This document shows, piece after piece, positions 50,007 to 58,946 of a DNA stretch of 64,000 nt; the first letter of the stretch is position 1, and each line of letters opens with the position of its first letter. The translations under genes were made by a program, and so were the position numbers. The notes beneath the pieces were generated by a model that searched no databases, was not told the origin of the DNA, and saw nothing but the letters and a program-made list of their open reading frames with translations. Origin of the DNA: DASZUK01 sp035547695 (GTDB taxonomy: Bacteria; Actinomycetota; Acidimicrobiia; Acidimicrobiales; RAAP-2); NCBI GenBank assembly GCA_035547695.1, contig DASZUK010000015.1:1-64000 (forward strand), read 5' to 3'.

Positions 50007-50672
50007 ATGACCGCATCGGCCACGCCGGTGATCGTGGGGGCGCTCCTCTTCCTGTGCCTGGCCGCCGCCGTGGCGCTCGGCGCCGGCCTCTACGCCTGGC
50101 GGTGGGCCCGCCGGCGGCTGCTGGTCGCCCGGGCGGCCTGGCGCAGCGCCGAGCGGGCCTGGATGGCCACCCGGACCGGCCGGACCGTGCTGGGCCGCCT
50201 GCACCAATCGGGCCGCCTGCACCAATCGGGCCGCCTGCACCGGCCGGGTGGCGGCCGGCAGGCCCGCGCCGCCGGCGACCTGCGGACCGTGCCGGTCCCG
50301 GACCTCCGCCGGCAGCTTTGGCAGGGCGTCGGCAGCGCCGACCGGGCGGTCCGCGACGCCGTGGTGGCCGGTGCGCCGGTGGGGGACCTGCCGTCACTGC
50401 TCCGCCGGCTCCGGTCCACCGCCGACGCCCTCGACCGGCTGCTGGCCGACGGGGACGACCGGGAGCTGGACCGGCACCTGGCCGACGTCCGGCGGCAGGT
50501 GGCCGACGTCCTGTCCACCGCGGCCGCCATCCGGTCGGCGGCCACCGCCGCCACCGTCGCGGTGGTCAGCGACGCCACCGAGGTGCACCTGCAGGAGCTG
50601 GTGGTCGACACCGACCGGGAGGTCCGCAGCCTGGCCGCCGGCGTCGACCGGTACACCCGGCACCGGGCCTGA
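50007..50672 (+). CDS. Membrane-anchored helical protein
   Basis: 221 residues. One N-terminal helix ('IVGALLFLCLAAAVALGAGL') and a long charged, helical cytosolic part with many Arg/Asp ('LLADGDDRELDRHLADVRRQ'). Contains the tandem repeat GRLHQS coded by an 18-base duplication (50192-50245). No family recognised; it may be a coiled-coil scaffold. It is followed 28 bases later by the flavoprotein gene. Confidence 0.6.
   Translation: MTASATPVIVGALLFLCLAAAVALGAGLYAWRWARRRLLVARAAWRSAERAWMATRTGRTVLGRLHQSGRLHQSGRLHRPGGGRQARAAGDLRTVPVPDLRRQLWQGVGSADRAVRDAVVAGAPVGDLPSLLRRLRSTADALDRLLADGDDRELDRHLADVRRQVADVLSTAAAIRSAATAATVAVVSDATEVHLQELVVDTDREVRSLAAGVDRYTRHRA
50192..50245. repeat. 18-bp in-frame tandem repeat
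   Basis: GGGCCGCCTGCACCAATC at 50192 and 50210, with a third, diverging unit at 50228. It encodes GRLHQS-type units in a membrane-anchored protein. Confidence 0.8.
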
Positions 50673-50700
50673 GGCCGCCGGCGGGGCCGGTCGTACCCTC

Positions 50701-52092
50701 ATGGCCATGGACGAGCAGGTCGACGTCGTGGTGCTGGGGCTGGGCCCCGGCGGGGAGGACGCCGCCGGCACCCTGGCCGATGCCGGCCTGGACGTGGTCG
50801 GCATCGACGGCGGCCTGGTCGGCGGTGAGTGCCCCTACTGGGGGTGCGTGCCGTCCAAGATGATGATCCGGGCCGCTGACCTGCTGGCCGAAGGTCGCCG
50901 CATCCCCGGCATGGCCGGGTCGTCGACGGTGGCTCCGGACTGGGCCGTGGTGGCCCGCCGCATCCGCGACGACGCCACCGACGACTGGGACGACCGGGCG
51001 GCGGTGGAGCGGCTGGAGGGCCACGGCGCCCGGTTCGTCCGCGGCTGGGGCCGCCTGGACGGGCCCGGCCGGGTGACCGTCGGCGACCGCACCTTCGCGG
51101 CCTCCCGGGCGGTGCTGGTCAACCCCGGCACCCGGCCCTGGATCCCCCCCGTCGACGGGCTCGACGGCACCCCGTACTGGACCAACCGCGAGGCCATCGA
51201 GGTGGAGGAGCTGCCCGACAGCCTGCTGGTGCTCGGTGGCGGGGCCATCGGAGTGGAGCTCGCCCAGGTGTTCGCCCGGTTCGGGGTCGCCGTCACCGTC
51301 CTGGAGGTCGGTCCCCGGCTGGTCCCCGCCGAGGAGCCGGAGGCCTGCGACCTGCTGGCCGGGGTGTTCGCCGACGAGGGCATCGACGTCCGCACCGCCG
51401 TCTCCGTCGGCGCCGTCGATTATCGCGACGGCCGGTTCACCGTCCGGGTCGACGGTGGCGGCGACGTCACCGGCGACCGGCTGCTGGTGGCCGCCGGCCG
51501 CCGCCCCGACCTGGCCGCCCTGGGGGTGGCTTCGGTCGGGTTGGACAGCGCGGCCAAGGCCATCCCCGTGGACGGCCACCTGCGGGCCGCCCCGGGCCTG
51601 TGGGCCATCGGCGACGTCACCGGCAAGGGGGCGTTCACCCACGTGTCCATCTACCAGGCCCGCATCGCCGCCGCCGACATCCTGGGCCGCGACCCGGCCG
51701 AGGCCGACTACCGGGCCCTTCCCCGGGTGACCTTCACCGATCCCGAGATCGGCTCCGTCGGCCTCACCGAGGCCCAGGCCCGGCAGGCCGGGCTGGCCGT
51801 CCGGGTCGGCCACACCGACCTGGCCGCCTCCGCCCGGGGCTGGATCCACAAGGCCGGCAACGCCGGGTTCGTCAAGCTGGTCGAGGACGCCGGCCGGGGG
51901 GTGCTGGTCGGCGCCACCTCCGCCGGGCCGTGCGGCGGCGAGGTGCTGGGGTTGCTGGCCCTGGCCGTCCACGCCGAGGTGCCCACCGCCCGGCTGGCCG
52001 ACATGATCTACGCCTACCCCACCTTCCACCGGGCCGTCGAGGCCGCGGTCGCCGACCTGCAAAGCACCGACACCTCATGGCCATTGCGGTAG
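50701..52092 (+). CDS. FAD-dependent disulfide oxidoreductase
   Basis: 463 residues. FAD-binding GxGxxG-type start ('VVVLGLGPGGEDAAGTLADA'), redox pair in 'GGECPYWGCVPSKMMIRAAD', NAD-binding 'LLVLGGGAIGVELAQVFARF', FAD-binding 'LWAIGDVTGKGAFTHVSIYQ' and a C-terminal dimerisation domain. It belongs to the dihydrolipoamide dehydrogenase/mercuric reductase group. The usual C-terminal catalytic His is represented by 'YPTFHRAVE'. The substrate disulfide is not deducible. Confidence 0.88.
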   Translation: MAMDEQVDVVVLGLGPGGEDAAGTLADAGLDVVGIDGGLVGGECPYWGCVPSKMMIRAADLLAEGRRIPGMAGSSTVAPDWAVVARRIRDDATDDWDDRAAVERLEGHGARFVRGWGRLDGPGRVTVGDRTFAASRAVLVNPGTRPWIPPVDGLDGTPYWTNREAIEVEELPDSLLVLGGGAIGVELAQVFARFGVAVTVLEVGPRLVPAEEPEACDLLAGVFADEGIDVRTAVSVGAVDYRDGRFTVRVDGGGDVTGDRLLVAAGRRPDLAALGVASVGLDSAAKAIPVDGHLRAAPGLWAIGDVTGKGAFTHVSIYQARIAAADILGRDPAEADYRALPRVTFTDPEIGSVGLTEAQARQAGLAVRVGHTDLAASARGWIHKAGNAGFVKLVEDAGRGVLVGATSAGPCGGEVLGLLALAVHAEVPTARLADMIYAYPTFHRAVEAAVADLQSTDTSWPLR

Positions 52093-52127
52093 CGTGACCT
52101 GATGGTTAACCGACGACCGGGTGACCG

Positions 52128-52694
52128 GTGCCTGCGCGCCCGCTGAGCCAGGAGCAGCGGGCCAAGATCCGCGACACCGTCCTCGGCCTGGCCGAGCACC
52201 ACGGGTTCGACGGCTGGCGCATCAGCGACGTCATCGAGCGCACCGGCATCTCCTCCCGCACCCTGTACAAGTACTACCCCTCCAAGGAGTACCTGCTGCT
52301 GGACGCCATGATCGTGGCCGCCAGCCACCTCCTGGACAACCTGGTGGACGACGCCGCCACCGGCAAGACCCCACGGACCCGGGTGCTGCGCACCCTGAAC
52401 ATGCTCACCGAGGTCCTGGTCAGCTCCCCGTCGTCCAGCCGGGCCATGGTCCGGGCGCTGACCTGCGGGCAGGAGGCCATCGCCCCCATGCTGCGCACCT
52501 TCAACGACTCCCTCCACCTCGTCGTCGCCCGGGCCCTGGCCGGTGGGGAGCCCGACGCCAAGGAGTGGGACGCCGCCCTGGTGGTCCAGCAGGTCTGGTT
52601 CGCCGCCGCCATCTCCTGGGCCGCCGACATCGTCCCGCCCGCCTACATCGAGGAGTCCGTCGTCCGGGCCCTGGAGCTCATCGACAAGGCCTAG
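52128..52694 (+). CDS. TetR-family regulator
   Basis: 188 residues, GTG start. The HTH reads 'LAEHHGFDGWRISDVIERTG' followed by 'SSRTLYKYYPSKEYLLLDAM'. The C-terminal part is a typical ligand-binding helical domain ('MVRALTCGQEAIAPMLRTFN'). It lies 35 bases after the flavoprotein gene and may control it. Confidence 0.88.
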   Translation: MPARPLSQEQRAKIRDTVLGLAEHHGFDGWRISDVIERTGISSRTLYKYYPSKEYLLLDAMIVAASHLLDNLVDDAATGKTPRTRVLRTLNMLTEVLVSSPSSSRAMVRALTCGQEAIAPMLRTFNDSLHLVVARALAGGEPDAKEWDAALVVQQVWFAAAISWAADIVPPAYIEESVVRALELIDKA

Positions 52695-52732
52695 TGGCTC
52701 GGCCGGGAGGTCGGCCGGCGGCCGGCGGCCGG

Positions 52733-53398
52733 TCACCGGCCGATGGTGACCACCACCGGCTTCGGCCGGGGCAGCCCCCAGCCTGTCGCCGGCCCCACGA
52801 GTTCCACGAGCACCGCGGTGTAGCGACCCGCCGGCAACGGCGGCGGGCCCGAGCCCGTGCACGGCAGGACCCCGGACGGCGTTGACCCTTCCGGCGTATC
52901 CGAGCACGCCAGGTAGGTGGTCTGGACGGCCACCGGCAACCTGGTCGTCCCCGGTCCGAACACGAAGGGCCGGGTGTCGCATGTCGTCGTGAACACCGGC
53001 CCTGGCGTGTAGCCGGGGCCCTCCAGCGCGACGGCGTACTTCGGCCGGCACCCAGCCGTGAGGTCGATCGGTCGCTTCCCCTGGTTCACCACCACGAGGG
53101 TGCCGTGGATGGCGGTTCCGGCGGTGACCGTCGTGTCGTCCAGTACCAGGCGGTCGTGCAGCTTCGGCAATGCCGGGAAGAGGTCGTCGAACGACCGCGG
53201 GTCGGGGGGTCGGGGCGCGGGCTGGGCCGGGACCGCCTGCCCGGCACCCCATGCCGCCAGCGGGGCCAGGCTGGCGGCCAGCAGGGCAACCGCCACGACG
53301 CCGCCGGCGGCCGAGAGGGCGCCCGCTCGTCTGCGCCGCATCGGCGTCGTGGTCCGCGTGTTCGGTGGCGGGGTTGGCGGCGTGTTCGGCGGCGACAT
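52733..53398 (-). CDS. Membrane-anchored extracytoplasmic protein, unknown
   Basis: 221 residues from the ATG at 53398; the frame is open upstream and the start is uncertain. A Pro/Thr-rich N-terminus is followed by one anchor helix ('LSAAGGVVAVALLAASLAPL') and a beta-rich domain with three to four cysteines ('RLVLDDTTVTAGTAIHGTLV', 'TAGCRPKYAVALEGPGY', 'LPAGRYTAVLVELVGPATGW'), resembling immunoglobulin-like domains. Divergent from the kdp genes. Confidence 0.6.
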   Translation of the reverse strand: MSPPNTPPTPPPNTRTTTPMRRRRAGALSAAGGVVAVALLAASLAPLAAWGAGQAVPAQPAPRPPDPRSFDDLFPALPKLHDRLVLDDTTVTAGTAIHGTLVVVNQGKRPIDLTAGCRPKYAVALEGPGYTPGPVFTTTCDTRPFVFGPGTTRLPVAVQTTYLACSDTPEGSTPSGVLPCTGSGPPPLPAGRYTAVLVELVGPATGWGLPRPKPVVVTIGR

Positions 53399-53463
53399 CT
53401 CCACGATCAACGACGCTGCAGCCCGCCGGGGGGTTGCCGGCGACATCCGCACGACGGGGGCCC

Positions 53464-53514
53464 CGTTGACGAAACGTTGACGGTCCGGTACCCCGCCGAT
53501 ACGCCCCGTTGAGG
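53464..53514 (+). promoter_or_regulatory. Direct repeats and promoter upstream of the kdp operon
   Basis: CGTTGACG occurs at 53464 and 53475 (11-base step), with CGTTGAGG at 53507 in the same helical phase. The second copy supplies a TTGACG (53477-53482) as a -35 with TACGCC 17 bases on. OmpR-type regulators such as KdpE bind direct repeats of this spacing; the site assignment is inference. Confidence 0.4.
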
Positions 53515-53536
53515 TCGCCGCCCGCACAGTGGACGC

Positions 53537-53620
53537 ATGGGTGATTTCCTCGCAGTGCTCGGCACCGTCGTCTTCACGGCGGCCATGGTCGGGCTGATCT
53601 GGGCCCTGGAGCGGGTGTGA
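53537..53620 (+). CDS. 27-residue membrane peptide upstream of kdpF
   Basis: ATG at 53537, stop at 53618-53620. One hydrophobic helix ('LGTVVFTAAMVGLIWAL') ending in ERV. A single-helix peptide of this kind ahead of kdpF, often ending in a 'GLERL'-like tail, is something I recall from other actinobacterial kdp operons. It may be an additional small Kdp-associated subunit. Confidence 0.55.
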   Translation: MGDFLAVLGTVVFTAAMVGLIWALERV

Positions 53621-53651
53621 TGAACGCCGCCTGCGTCATCGGAGGACGGCG

Positions 53652-53741
53652 ATGAACGCCGTGCAGGGGATCCTGCTGGGGGTGTCGGCGGTGGTGTTCG
53701 TCTACCTGGGCATCGCCATGTTCAAGCCGGAGTGGTTCTAG
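53652..53741 (+). CDS. kdpF: Potassium-transporting ATPase subunit F
   Basis: 29 residues, the usual KdpF size: one hydrophobic helix ('ILLGVSAVVFVYLGIAMF') and the family end KPEWF. It stabilises the KdpFABC complex. GGAGG lies seven bases before the ATG, and the stop is immediately followed by the kdpA start. Confidence 0.85.
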   Translation: MNAVQGILLGVSAVVFVYLGIAMFKPEWF

Positions 53742-55475
53742 ATGGGACTGTTCTGGACCATCGTGGTCCTGGTGGTGGCCCTGGGCCTGTCGTGGCGGTA
53801 CCTGGGGTCGTACATGGCGGCGGTGTTCGAGGGCCGGGTCCACTTCCTGGGGTGGGCGGAGCGGCCGATCTACCGGCTGCTGGGCACCAGGCCGGACAAG
53901 GAGCAGTCCTGGAAGCGGTACGCCGGCTCCGTGGTCATCTTCTCCGGCGTCTCCATCCTGGTCACCTACCTGATCATCCGGCTGCAGGGCAGCCTGCCGC
54001 TGAACCCGCAGCACCTGGGGGCGCCGGGGAACGCGCTGTCGTGGAACACCGCGGTGTCGTTCGTCACCAACACGAACTGGCAGAACTACGGCGGCGAAGA
54101 GACCATGTCGTACTTCTCCCAGATCGGGGCCCTGACGGTGCAGCAGTTCGTCACCCCGGCCGTCGGCATCGCCGTGGCCATCGCCCTGGTCCGCGGGTTC
54201 GCCCGTCGGGGGTCGCCGACGATCGGGAACTTCTGGGTGGACATCACCCGGTGCCTGCTGTACATCCTGCTCCCCATCGCCTTCGTGGCCGGCATCGTGT
54301 TCGTGGGGGAGGGGGCGGTGCAGACCCTGTCGGGACCCGTGCACGTCCACGACGCCCTGAACGGGGTGTCCCAGACCATCGCCGTCGGCCCGATCGGGTT
54401 CATGGAGGCCATCAAGCAGCTCGGCACCAACGGCGGCGGGTTCCTGGACGCCAACTCGGCGACGACGTTCGAGAACCCCACCGCGTTGACCAACCTGCTG
54501 TCCATCTTTCTGCTGCTGGTCATCCCGTTCTCGCTGACCTACACCTTCGGGAAGATGGTCGGCCGGGTCCGCCACGGGGCCGCCCTGTTGGCGGCCATGG
54601 TCATCCTCTTCGGGGCCTGGGTCGGGTTCACCACCTACGCCGAGCACCAGCCCAACCCGGCGGTGGCGGCGGCCGGCGTCCACCAGGCGGCGATCCACGT
54701 CCCCGGCGCCAGCGACCCGGCCGGGTCCGGCCAGGTGGGGAACACCGAGGGCAAGGAGGTCCGGTTCGGCGACACCACCACCGCCCTGTTCGGCGTCGCC
54801 TCCACCAGCACCTCCACCGGGTCCGCCGACGCCTCCTACGACTCGTTCAACCCTATGGGCGGGTTCGGGCTGGTGACCGGCATGATGCTCGGGGAGGTGA
54901 CCCCCGGCGGGGACGGCAGCGGGCTGTACACCATCCTCATCTACGCCGTCATCGCCGTCTTCATCGGCGGCCTCATGATCGGGCGGACGCCGGAGTACCT
55001 GGGCAAGAAGATCCAGGCGAAGGAGGTGAAGCTGGCCGGCCTGGCGGCCCTGGTCATGCCCATCGCCGTGCTGGTGGCCGCCGGCATCGCGGTATCGGTG
55101 GGTGCCGGTCGGGCCGGGCCGCTCAACTCGGGACCCCACGGCTTCACCGAGATCCTGTACGGGCTGACGTCGCAGGGCAACAACAACGGGTCGGCCTTCG
55201 GTGGCCTGACCGGCAACACCCCGTTCTACAACGTCATCGGCGGCATCCTCATGCTGGTCGGCCGGTTCGGCATCATGATCCCGGCGTTGGCGCTGGCCGG
55301 GTCCCTGGCCGGCAAGCAACTGGTGCCGGCGTCCCTCGGGACGTTCCGGACCGACAACACCATGTTCGTCGGCCTGACCATCGGTGTCATCGTCATCATC
55401 GGCGGCCTGACCTTCTTCCCGGCGGTGGCCCTCGGTCCGATCGTCGAGCAGCTAAGCCACGGGAGGTTCTTCTGA
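53742..55475 (+). CDS. kdpA: Potassium-transporting ATPase channel subunit A
   Basis: 577 residues, full length. K+-channel-like selectivity regions are visible: 'NTNWQNYGGEETMSYFSQIG', 'QLGTNGGGFLDANSATTFEN', 'SYDSFNPMGGFGLVTGMMLG' and 'NNNGSAFGGLTGNTPFYNVI'. About ten membrane helices. KdpA binds K+ and passes it to KdpB through an intersubunit tunnel. Its stop shares a base with the kdpB start. Confidence 0.97.
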   Translation: MGLFWTIVVLVVALGLSWRYLGSYMAAVFEGRVHFLGWAERPIYRLLGTRPDKEQSWKRYAGSVVIFSGVSILVTYLIIRLQGSLPLNPQHLGAPGNALSWNTAVSFVTNTNWQNYGGEETMSYFSQIGALTVQQFVTPAVGIAVAIALVRGFARRGSPTIGNFWVDITRCLLYILLPIAFVAGIVFVGEGAVQTLSGPVHVHDALNGVSQTIAVGPIGFMEAIKQLGTNGGGFLDANSATTFENPTALTNLLSIFLLLVIPFSLTYTFGKMVGRVRHGAALLAAMVILFGAWVGFTTYAEHQPNPAVAAAGVHQAAIHVPGASDPAGSGQVGNTEGKEVRFGDTTTALFGVASTSTSTGSADASYDSFNPMGGFGLVTGMMLGEVTPGGDGSGLYTILIYAVIAVFIGGLMIGRTPEYLGKKIQAKEVKLAGLAALVMPIAVLVAAGIAVSVGAGRAGPLNSGPHGFTEILYGLTSQGNNNGSAFGGLTGNTPFYNVIGGILMLVGRFGIMIPALALAGSLAGKQLVPASLGTFRTDNTMFVGLTIGVIVIIGGLTFFPAVALGPIVEQLSHGRFF

Positions 55476-57559
55476 TGGCCACAACCTCCACCGTCGAGCC
55501 CACCGACGCCGTCGGGACCACCGCTCCGGCCACGGTGGCCCACGGGGTGGCCCAGGCCCGGAGCCTGTTCGACCGGGCCATCATGCGCCAGGCGCTGGTG
55601 GACGCGTTCAGGAAGCTGGACCCCCGGGTGCAGGTGAAGAACCCGGTGATGTTCGTGGTGCTGATCGGCACGGTGGTGACGTTCATCGAGTCGGTGGTGC
55701 ACCCCGGCGTGTTCGACTGGTCGATCACCGCCTGGCTGTTCCTGACGGTGGTGTTCGCCAACTTCGCCGAGGCCATGGCCGAGGGCCGGGGGAAGGCCCA
55801 GGCGGACACCCTGCGGCGGATGCGGTCGGAGACCGAGGCCCGGCGGCTGCGGGCGGACGGCACCGAGGAGCGGGTGGCCGCGGCCGAGCTGGCCAAGGGG
55901 GACCTGGTGGTCTGCGAGGCCGGCGACGCCATCCCGTCCGACGGCGACATCGTGGAGGGGGTGGCGTCGGTGGACGAGTCGGCCATCACCGGCGAGTCGG
56001 CCCCGGTGATCCGGGAGTCCGGCGGCGACCGTTCGGCGGTGACCGGCGGCACCAAGGTGCTGTCCGACCGCATCGTCGTGCGCATCACCGCCGAGAAGGG
56101 GCAGACGTTCCTGGACCGGATGATCACCCTGGTGGAAGGGGCCGGCCGGCAGAAGACCCCCAACGAGATCGCCCTGACCATCCTGCTGGCGGTGCTCACC
56201 ATCGTGTTCCTGCCGGTGGTGGTGGTGCTGCAGCCGTTCGGCGCCTACGCCGGGGCGGCGGTGTCGGTGGTGGTGTTGGTGGCCCTGCTGGTGTGCCTGA
56301 TCCCGACCACCATCGGCGCCCTGCTGTCGGCCATCGGCATCGCCGGCATGGACCGGCTGGTGCAGAAGAACGTGCTGGCCATGAGCGGCCGGGCGGTGGA
56401 GGCCGCCGGGGACGTGCAGACCCTGCTGCTGGACAAGACCGGCACCATCACCCTCGGCAACCGGATGGCCGCCGCGTTCTTCCCGGCCCACGGCCACACC
56501 GAGCAGGAGGTGGCCGACGCCGCCCAGCTCGCGTCGCTGGCCGACGAGACCCCGGAGGGCCGGTCCGTCGTGGTGCTGGCCAAGGAGCGGTTCGGCATCC
56601 GGGAGCGGGAGCTGACCGGGGAGCACACGTTCGTGCCGTTCACCGCCACCACCCGGATGTCCGGCCTGGACGTGGACGGCCGGCAGATCCGGAAGGGGGC
56701 GTCCGAAGCGGTGAAGGCCTGGGTGGTCGACCAGGGTGGCACCGTCCCGGCCGGCCTGGACGACCTGGTCGACCGCATCTCCCGGGCCGGGTCCACCCCG
56801 CTGACCGTGGCCGACGGCCCCGACGTGCTCGGGGTCATCGAGCTCAAGGACGTCGTCAAGGAGGGCATCGCCGAGCGGTTCGCCGAGATGCGGGCCATGG
56901 GCATCCGGACGGTGATGATCACCGGTGACAACCCGCTGACGGCGGCGGCCATCGCCCAGGAGGCCGGGGTGGACGACTACCTGGCCGAGGCCACCCCGGA
57001 GACCAAGATGCAGTTGATCAAGTCGGAGCAGGAGGGCGGCAAGTTGGTGGCCATGACCGGCGACGGCACCAACGACGCCCCGGCCCTGGCCCAGGCCGAC
57101 GTCGGGGTGGCCATGAACACCGGGACCACCGCGGCCAAGGAGGCCGGGAACATGGTGGACCTGGACTCCAACCCCACCAAGCTGATCGACGTGGTCGAGA
57201 TCGGCAAGCAGCTCCTCATCACCCGGGGGTCGCTCACCACGTTCTCCATCGCCAACGACGTGGCCAAGTACTTCGCCATCATCCCCGCCCTGTTCGTGGC
57301 CACCTACCCGCAGCTCAACACCATCAACATCATGAAGCTGCACAGCCCGCAGAGCGCCATCCTCTCCGCGGTCATCTTCAACGCCCTGGTCATCGTCGCC
57401 CTGATCCCGCTGGCCCTGCGGGGGGTCAAGTTCCGGCCGCTCAGCGCGGCGGCCATCCTCCGCCGGAACGTTTGGATCTACGGCATCGGCGGCATCGTGG
57501 TGCCGTTCATCGGCATCAAGCTCATCGACCTGTTCCTGACCGCCGTCCACTGGTACTGA
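55475..57559 (+). CDS. kdpB: Potassium-transporting P-type ATPase subunit B
   Basis: 694 residues from an ATG in a TGATG overlap with kdpA. The phosphorylated aspartate is Asp320 in 'LLLDKTGTITLGNRMA'; the dephosphorylation motif is 'DESAITGESAPVIRESGGDR', the nucleotide region 'VVLAKERFGIRERELTGEHT' and the hinge 'AMTGDGTNDAPALAQADVGV'. It hydrolyses ATP to drive high-affinity K+ uptake. Confidence 0.97.
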   Translation: MATTSTVEPTDAVGTTAPATVAHGVAQARSLFDRAIMRQALVDAFRKLDPRVQVKNPVMFVVLIGTVVTFIESVVHPGVFDWSITAWLFLTVVFANFAEAMAEGRGKAQADTLRRMRSETEARRLRADGTEERVAAAELAKGDLVVCEAGDAIPSDGDIVEGVASVDESAITGESAPVIRESGGDRSAVTGGTKVLSDRIVVRITAEKGQTFLDRMITLVEGAGRQKTPNEIALTILLAVLTIVFLPVVVVLQPFGAYAGAAVSVVVLVALLVCLIPTTIGALLSAIGIAGMDRLVQKNVLAMSGRAVEAAGDVQTLLLDKTGTITLGNRMAAAFFPAHGHTEQEVADAAQLASLADETPEGRSVVVLAKERFGIRERELTGEHTFVPFTATTRMSGLDVDGRQIRKGASEAVKAWVVDQGGTVPAGLDDLVDRISRAGSTPLTVADGPDVLGVIELKDVVKEGIAERFAEMRAMGIRTVMITGDNPLTAAAIAQEAGVDDYLAEATPETKMQLIKSEQEGGKLVAMTGDGTNDAPALAQADVGVAMNTGTTAAKEAGNMVDLDSNPTKLIDVVEIGKQLLITRGSLTTFSIANDVAKYFAIIPALFVATYPQLNTINIMKLHSPQSAILSAVIFNALVIVALIPLALRGVKFRPLSAAAILRRNVWIYGIGGIVVPFIGIKLIDLFLTAVHWY

Positions 57560-57584
57560 TCGCCATCGAACCCGGGAGCCTCCC

Positions 57585-58211
57585 ATGCTCGCCCACCTCC
57601 GCCGCTCCGTCGTCCTGGCACTGATCTGCCTGGTCCTGTTCGGCTTCGTCTACGCCTTCGTCGGCACCGGCGTCGCCCAGTTGCTGTTCCACCGCCAGGC
57701 CGACGGATCGGTCACCGCCAACGGGTCCACCCTGATCGGCCAGAACTGGTCCAAGGTCCGCTGCCCGGGGCACCCGGTCGGTAGCTGCGTGTTCCACGGC
57801 CGGCCCACAGACACCGGCCCGTACGCCGCCGACCCCAAGACAACAGTGTCCGGCGGCGACAACCCCCTGACCGCCACAGGGGTCGGCGGGGAGTCGGCGG
57901 CCACCAACCTGGGCCCGCGGTCCAAGACCCTGCTGGACAACACCAGGCAGTTGGTGGCCTACTGGCACCGCCTCGGCGTCGCCGACCCCACCCCCGACCT
58001 GGTGACCACGTCGGGCAGCGGCTACGACCCGGACATCTCCCCGGCGGACGCCTACGTGCAGATCCCCATGGTGGCCAAGGCCACCGGCATCTCCCCGGCG
58101 CGGCTGCGGGCCCTGGTGGCCAGCCAGGCGCAGGGCCCCCAGCTCGGCTTCCTCGGCGCCAGCACCGTCAACGTGCTGCAGCTCAACGAGGGGCTGGCCA
58201 ACCTGAAGTGA
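57585..58211 (+). CDS. kdpC: Potassium-transporting ATPase subunit C
   Basis: 208 residues. One N-terminal helix ('VVLALICLVLFGFVYAFVG') and the family motifs 'NGSTLIGQNW' and 'DISPADAYVQIPMVAKATGI' with the C-terminal 'LGFLGASTVNVLQLNEGL'. It assists ATP and K+ binding by the complex. 25 bases after kdpB. Confidence 0.95.
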   Translation: MLAHLRRSVVLALICLVLFGFVYAFVGTGVAQLLFHRQADGSVTANGSTLIGQNWSKVRCPGHPVGSCVFHGRPTDTGPYAADPKTTVSGGDNPLTATGVGGESAATNLGPRSKTLLDNTRQLVAYWHRLGVADPTPDLVTTSGSGYDPDISPADAYVQIPMVAKATGISPARLRALVASQAQGPQLGFLGASTVNVLQLNEGLANLK

Positions 58212-58224
58212 CCGGCCGGACGTG

Positions 58225-58578
58225 ATGGCCCCGTGGACGGCCGACGGCGTCGTGTCCTGGGGCGGCCGCCCGGTGGCCCGGACGGCGGCGGAGGCGTGCC
58301 CACGCCGGCGGGCCCACCTGACCGGCGCCGTCGGGGCGGTGTCGGTGCGGCGGCAGGTGGTGGCCGGCGGTCCCACCCCGGCGGTCCCCGGACGGCCCGG
58401 GGTGGCGGTGGCCACCGAGGCGGAGCTGGACGACGGCACCGGGTCGGTGCTGCTGCGGTGGTCCGGCCGCGACGGCGTCCCCGGGGTGGTGGTCGGTGCC
58501 CGGCTGGTGGTGGAGGGCACGGTGCTGGCCGACCACGGCCGGCCGGTGCTGCTGAACCCGCTGTACCGGTTCGCCTGA
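58225..58578 (+). CDS. Small OB-fold-like protein
   Basis: 117 residues, ATG at 58225 next to an alternative GTG at 58222. The C-terminal half ('AELDDGTGSVLLRWSGRDGV', 'VVGARLVVEGTVLADHGRPV') has the strand pattern of an OB fold like that in nucleic-acid-binding proteins. The function is unknown. It lies between kdpC and a toxin-antitoxin pair. Confidence 0.55.
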   Translation: MAPWTADGVVSWGGRPVARTAAEACPRRRAHLTGAVGAVSVRRQVVAGGPTPAVPGRPGVAVATEAELDDGTGSVLLRWSGRDGVPGVVVGARLVVEGTVLADHGRPVLLNPLYRFA

Positions 58579-58613
58579 CGGCGCGGGCTGGGCGGCCGCC
58601 CCGACCGTTCTGG

Positions 58614-58946
58614 GTGGCCGAGGAGCTGATCGACGAGGGCTTGCGGATGCGGCGGCATCCCGGCGTCGTGTTCCGCCCGGGTCCGGCCGGCCGGCGGCCG
58701 GCCCTGCTGGACGGCCCGGAGGTCTGGGAGGTGATCGGCGGCCTGGTCGGCGGCGACGTCCCGCCGGAAGACCGGGTGCAGCGGTCGATGGACCTGTTCG
58801 ATCTCCGCCGCGAGGACGTCGAGGCCGCCCTGGACTACTACGCCGAGTTCACCGACGAGATCGACGGATGGCTGGCCGACCTCGACCGGCTGTCGGACGA
58901 GCACGAGCGGCTGGCGGAGCAGGGCCGGGACATCCTGGCCCGGTGA
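58614..58946 (+). CDS. DUF433-like antitoxin
   Basis: 110 residues, GTG start. 'VAEELIDEGLRMRRHPGVVF', 'GPEVWEVIGGLVGGDVPPED' and 'LFDLRREDVEAALDYYAEFT' follow the DUF433-type antitoxin with a winged or swapped-hairpin DNA-binding region. Its stop overlaps the GTG of the toxin gene, the standard antitoxin-first layout. Confidence 0.7.
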   Translation: MAEELIDEGLRMRRHPGVVFRPGPAGRRPALLDGPEVWEVIGGLVGGDVPPEDRVQRSMDLFDLRREDVEAALDYYAEFTDEIDGWLADLDRLSDEHERLAEQGRDILAR

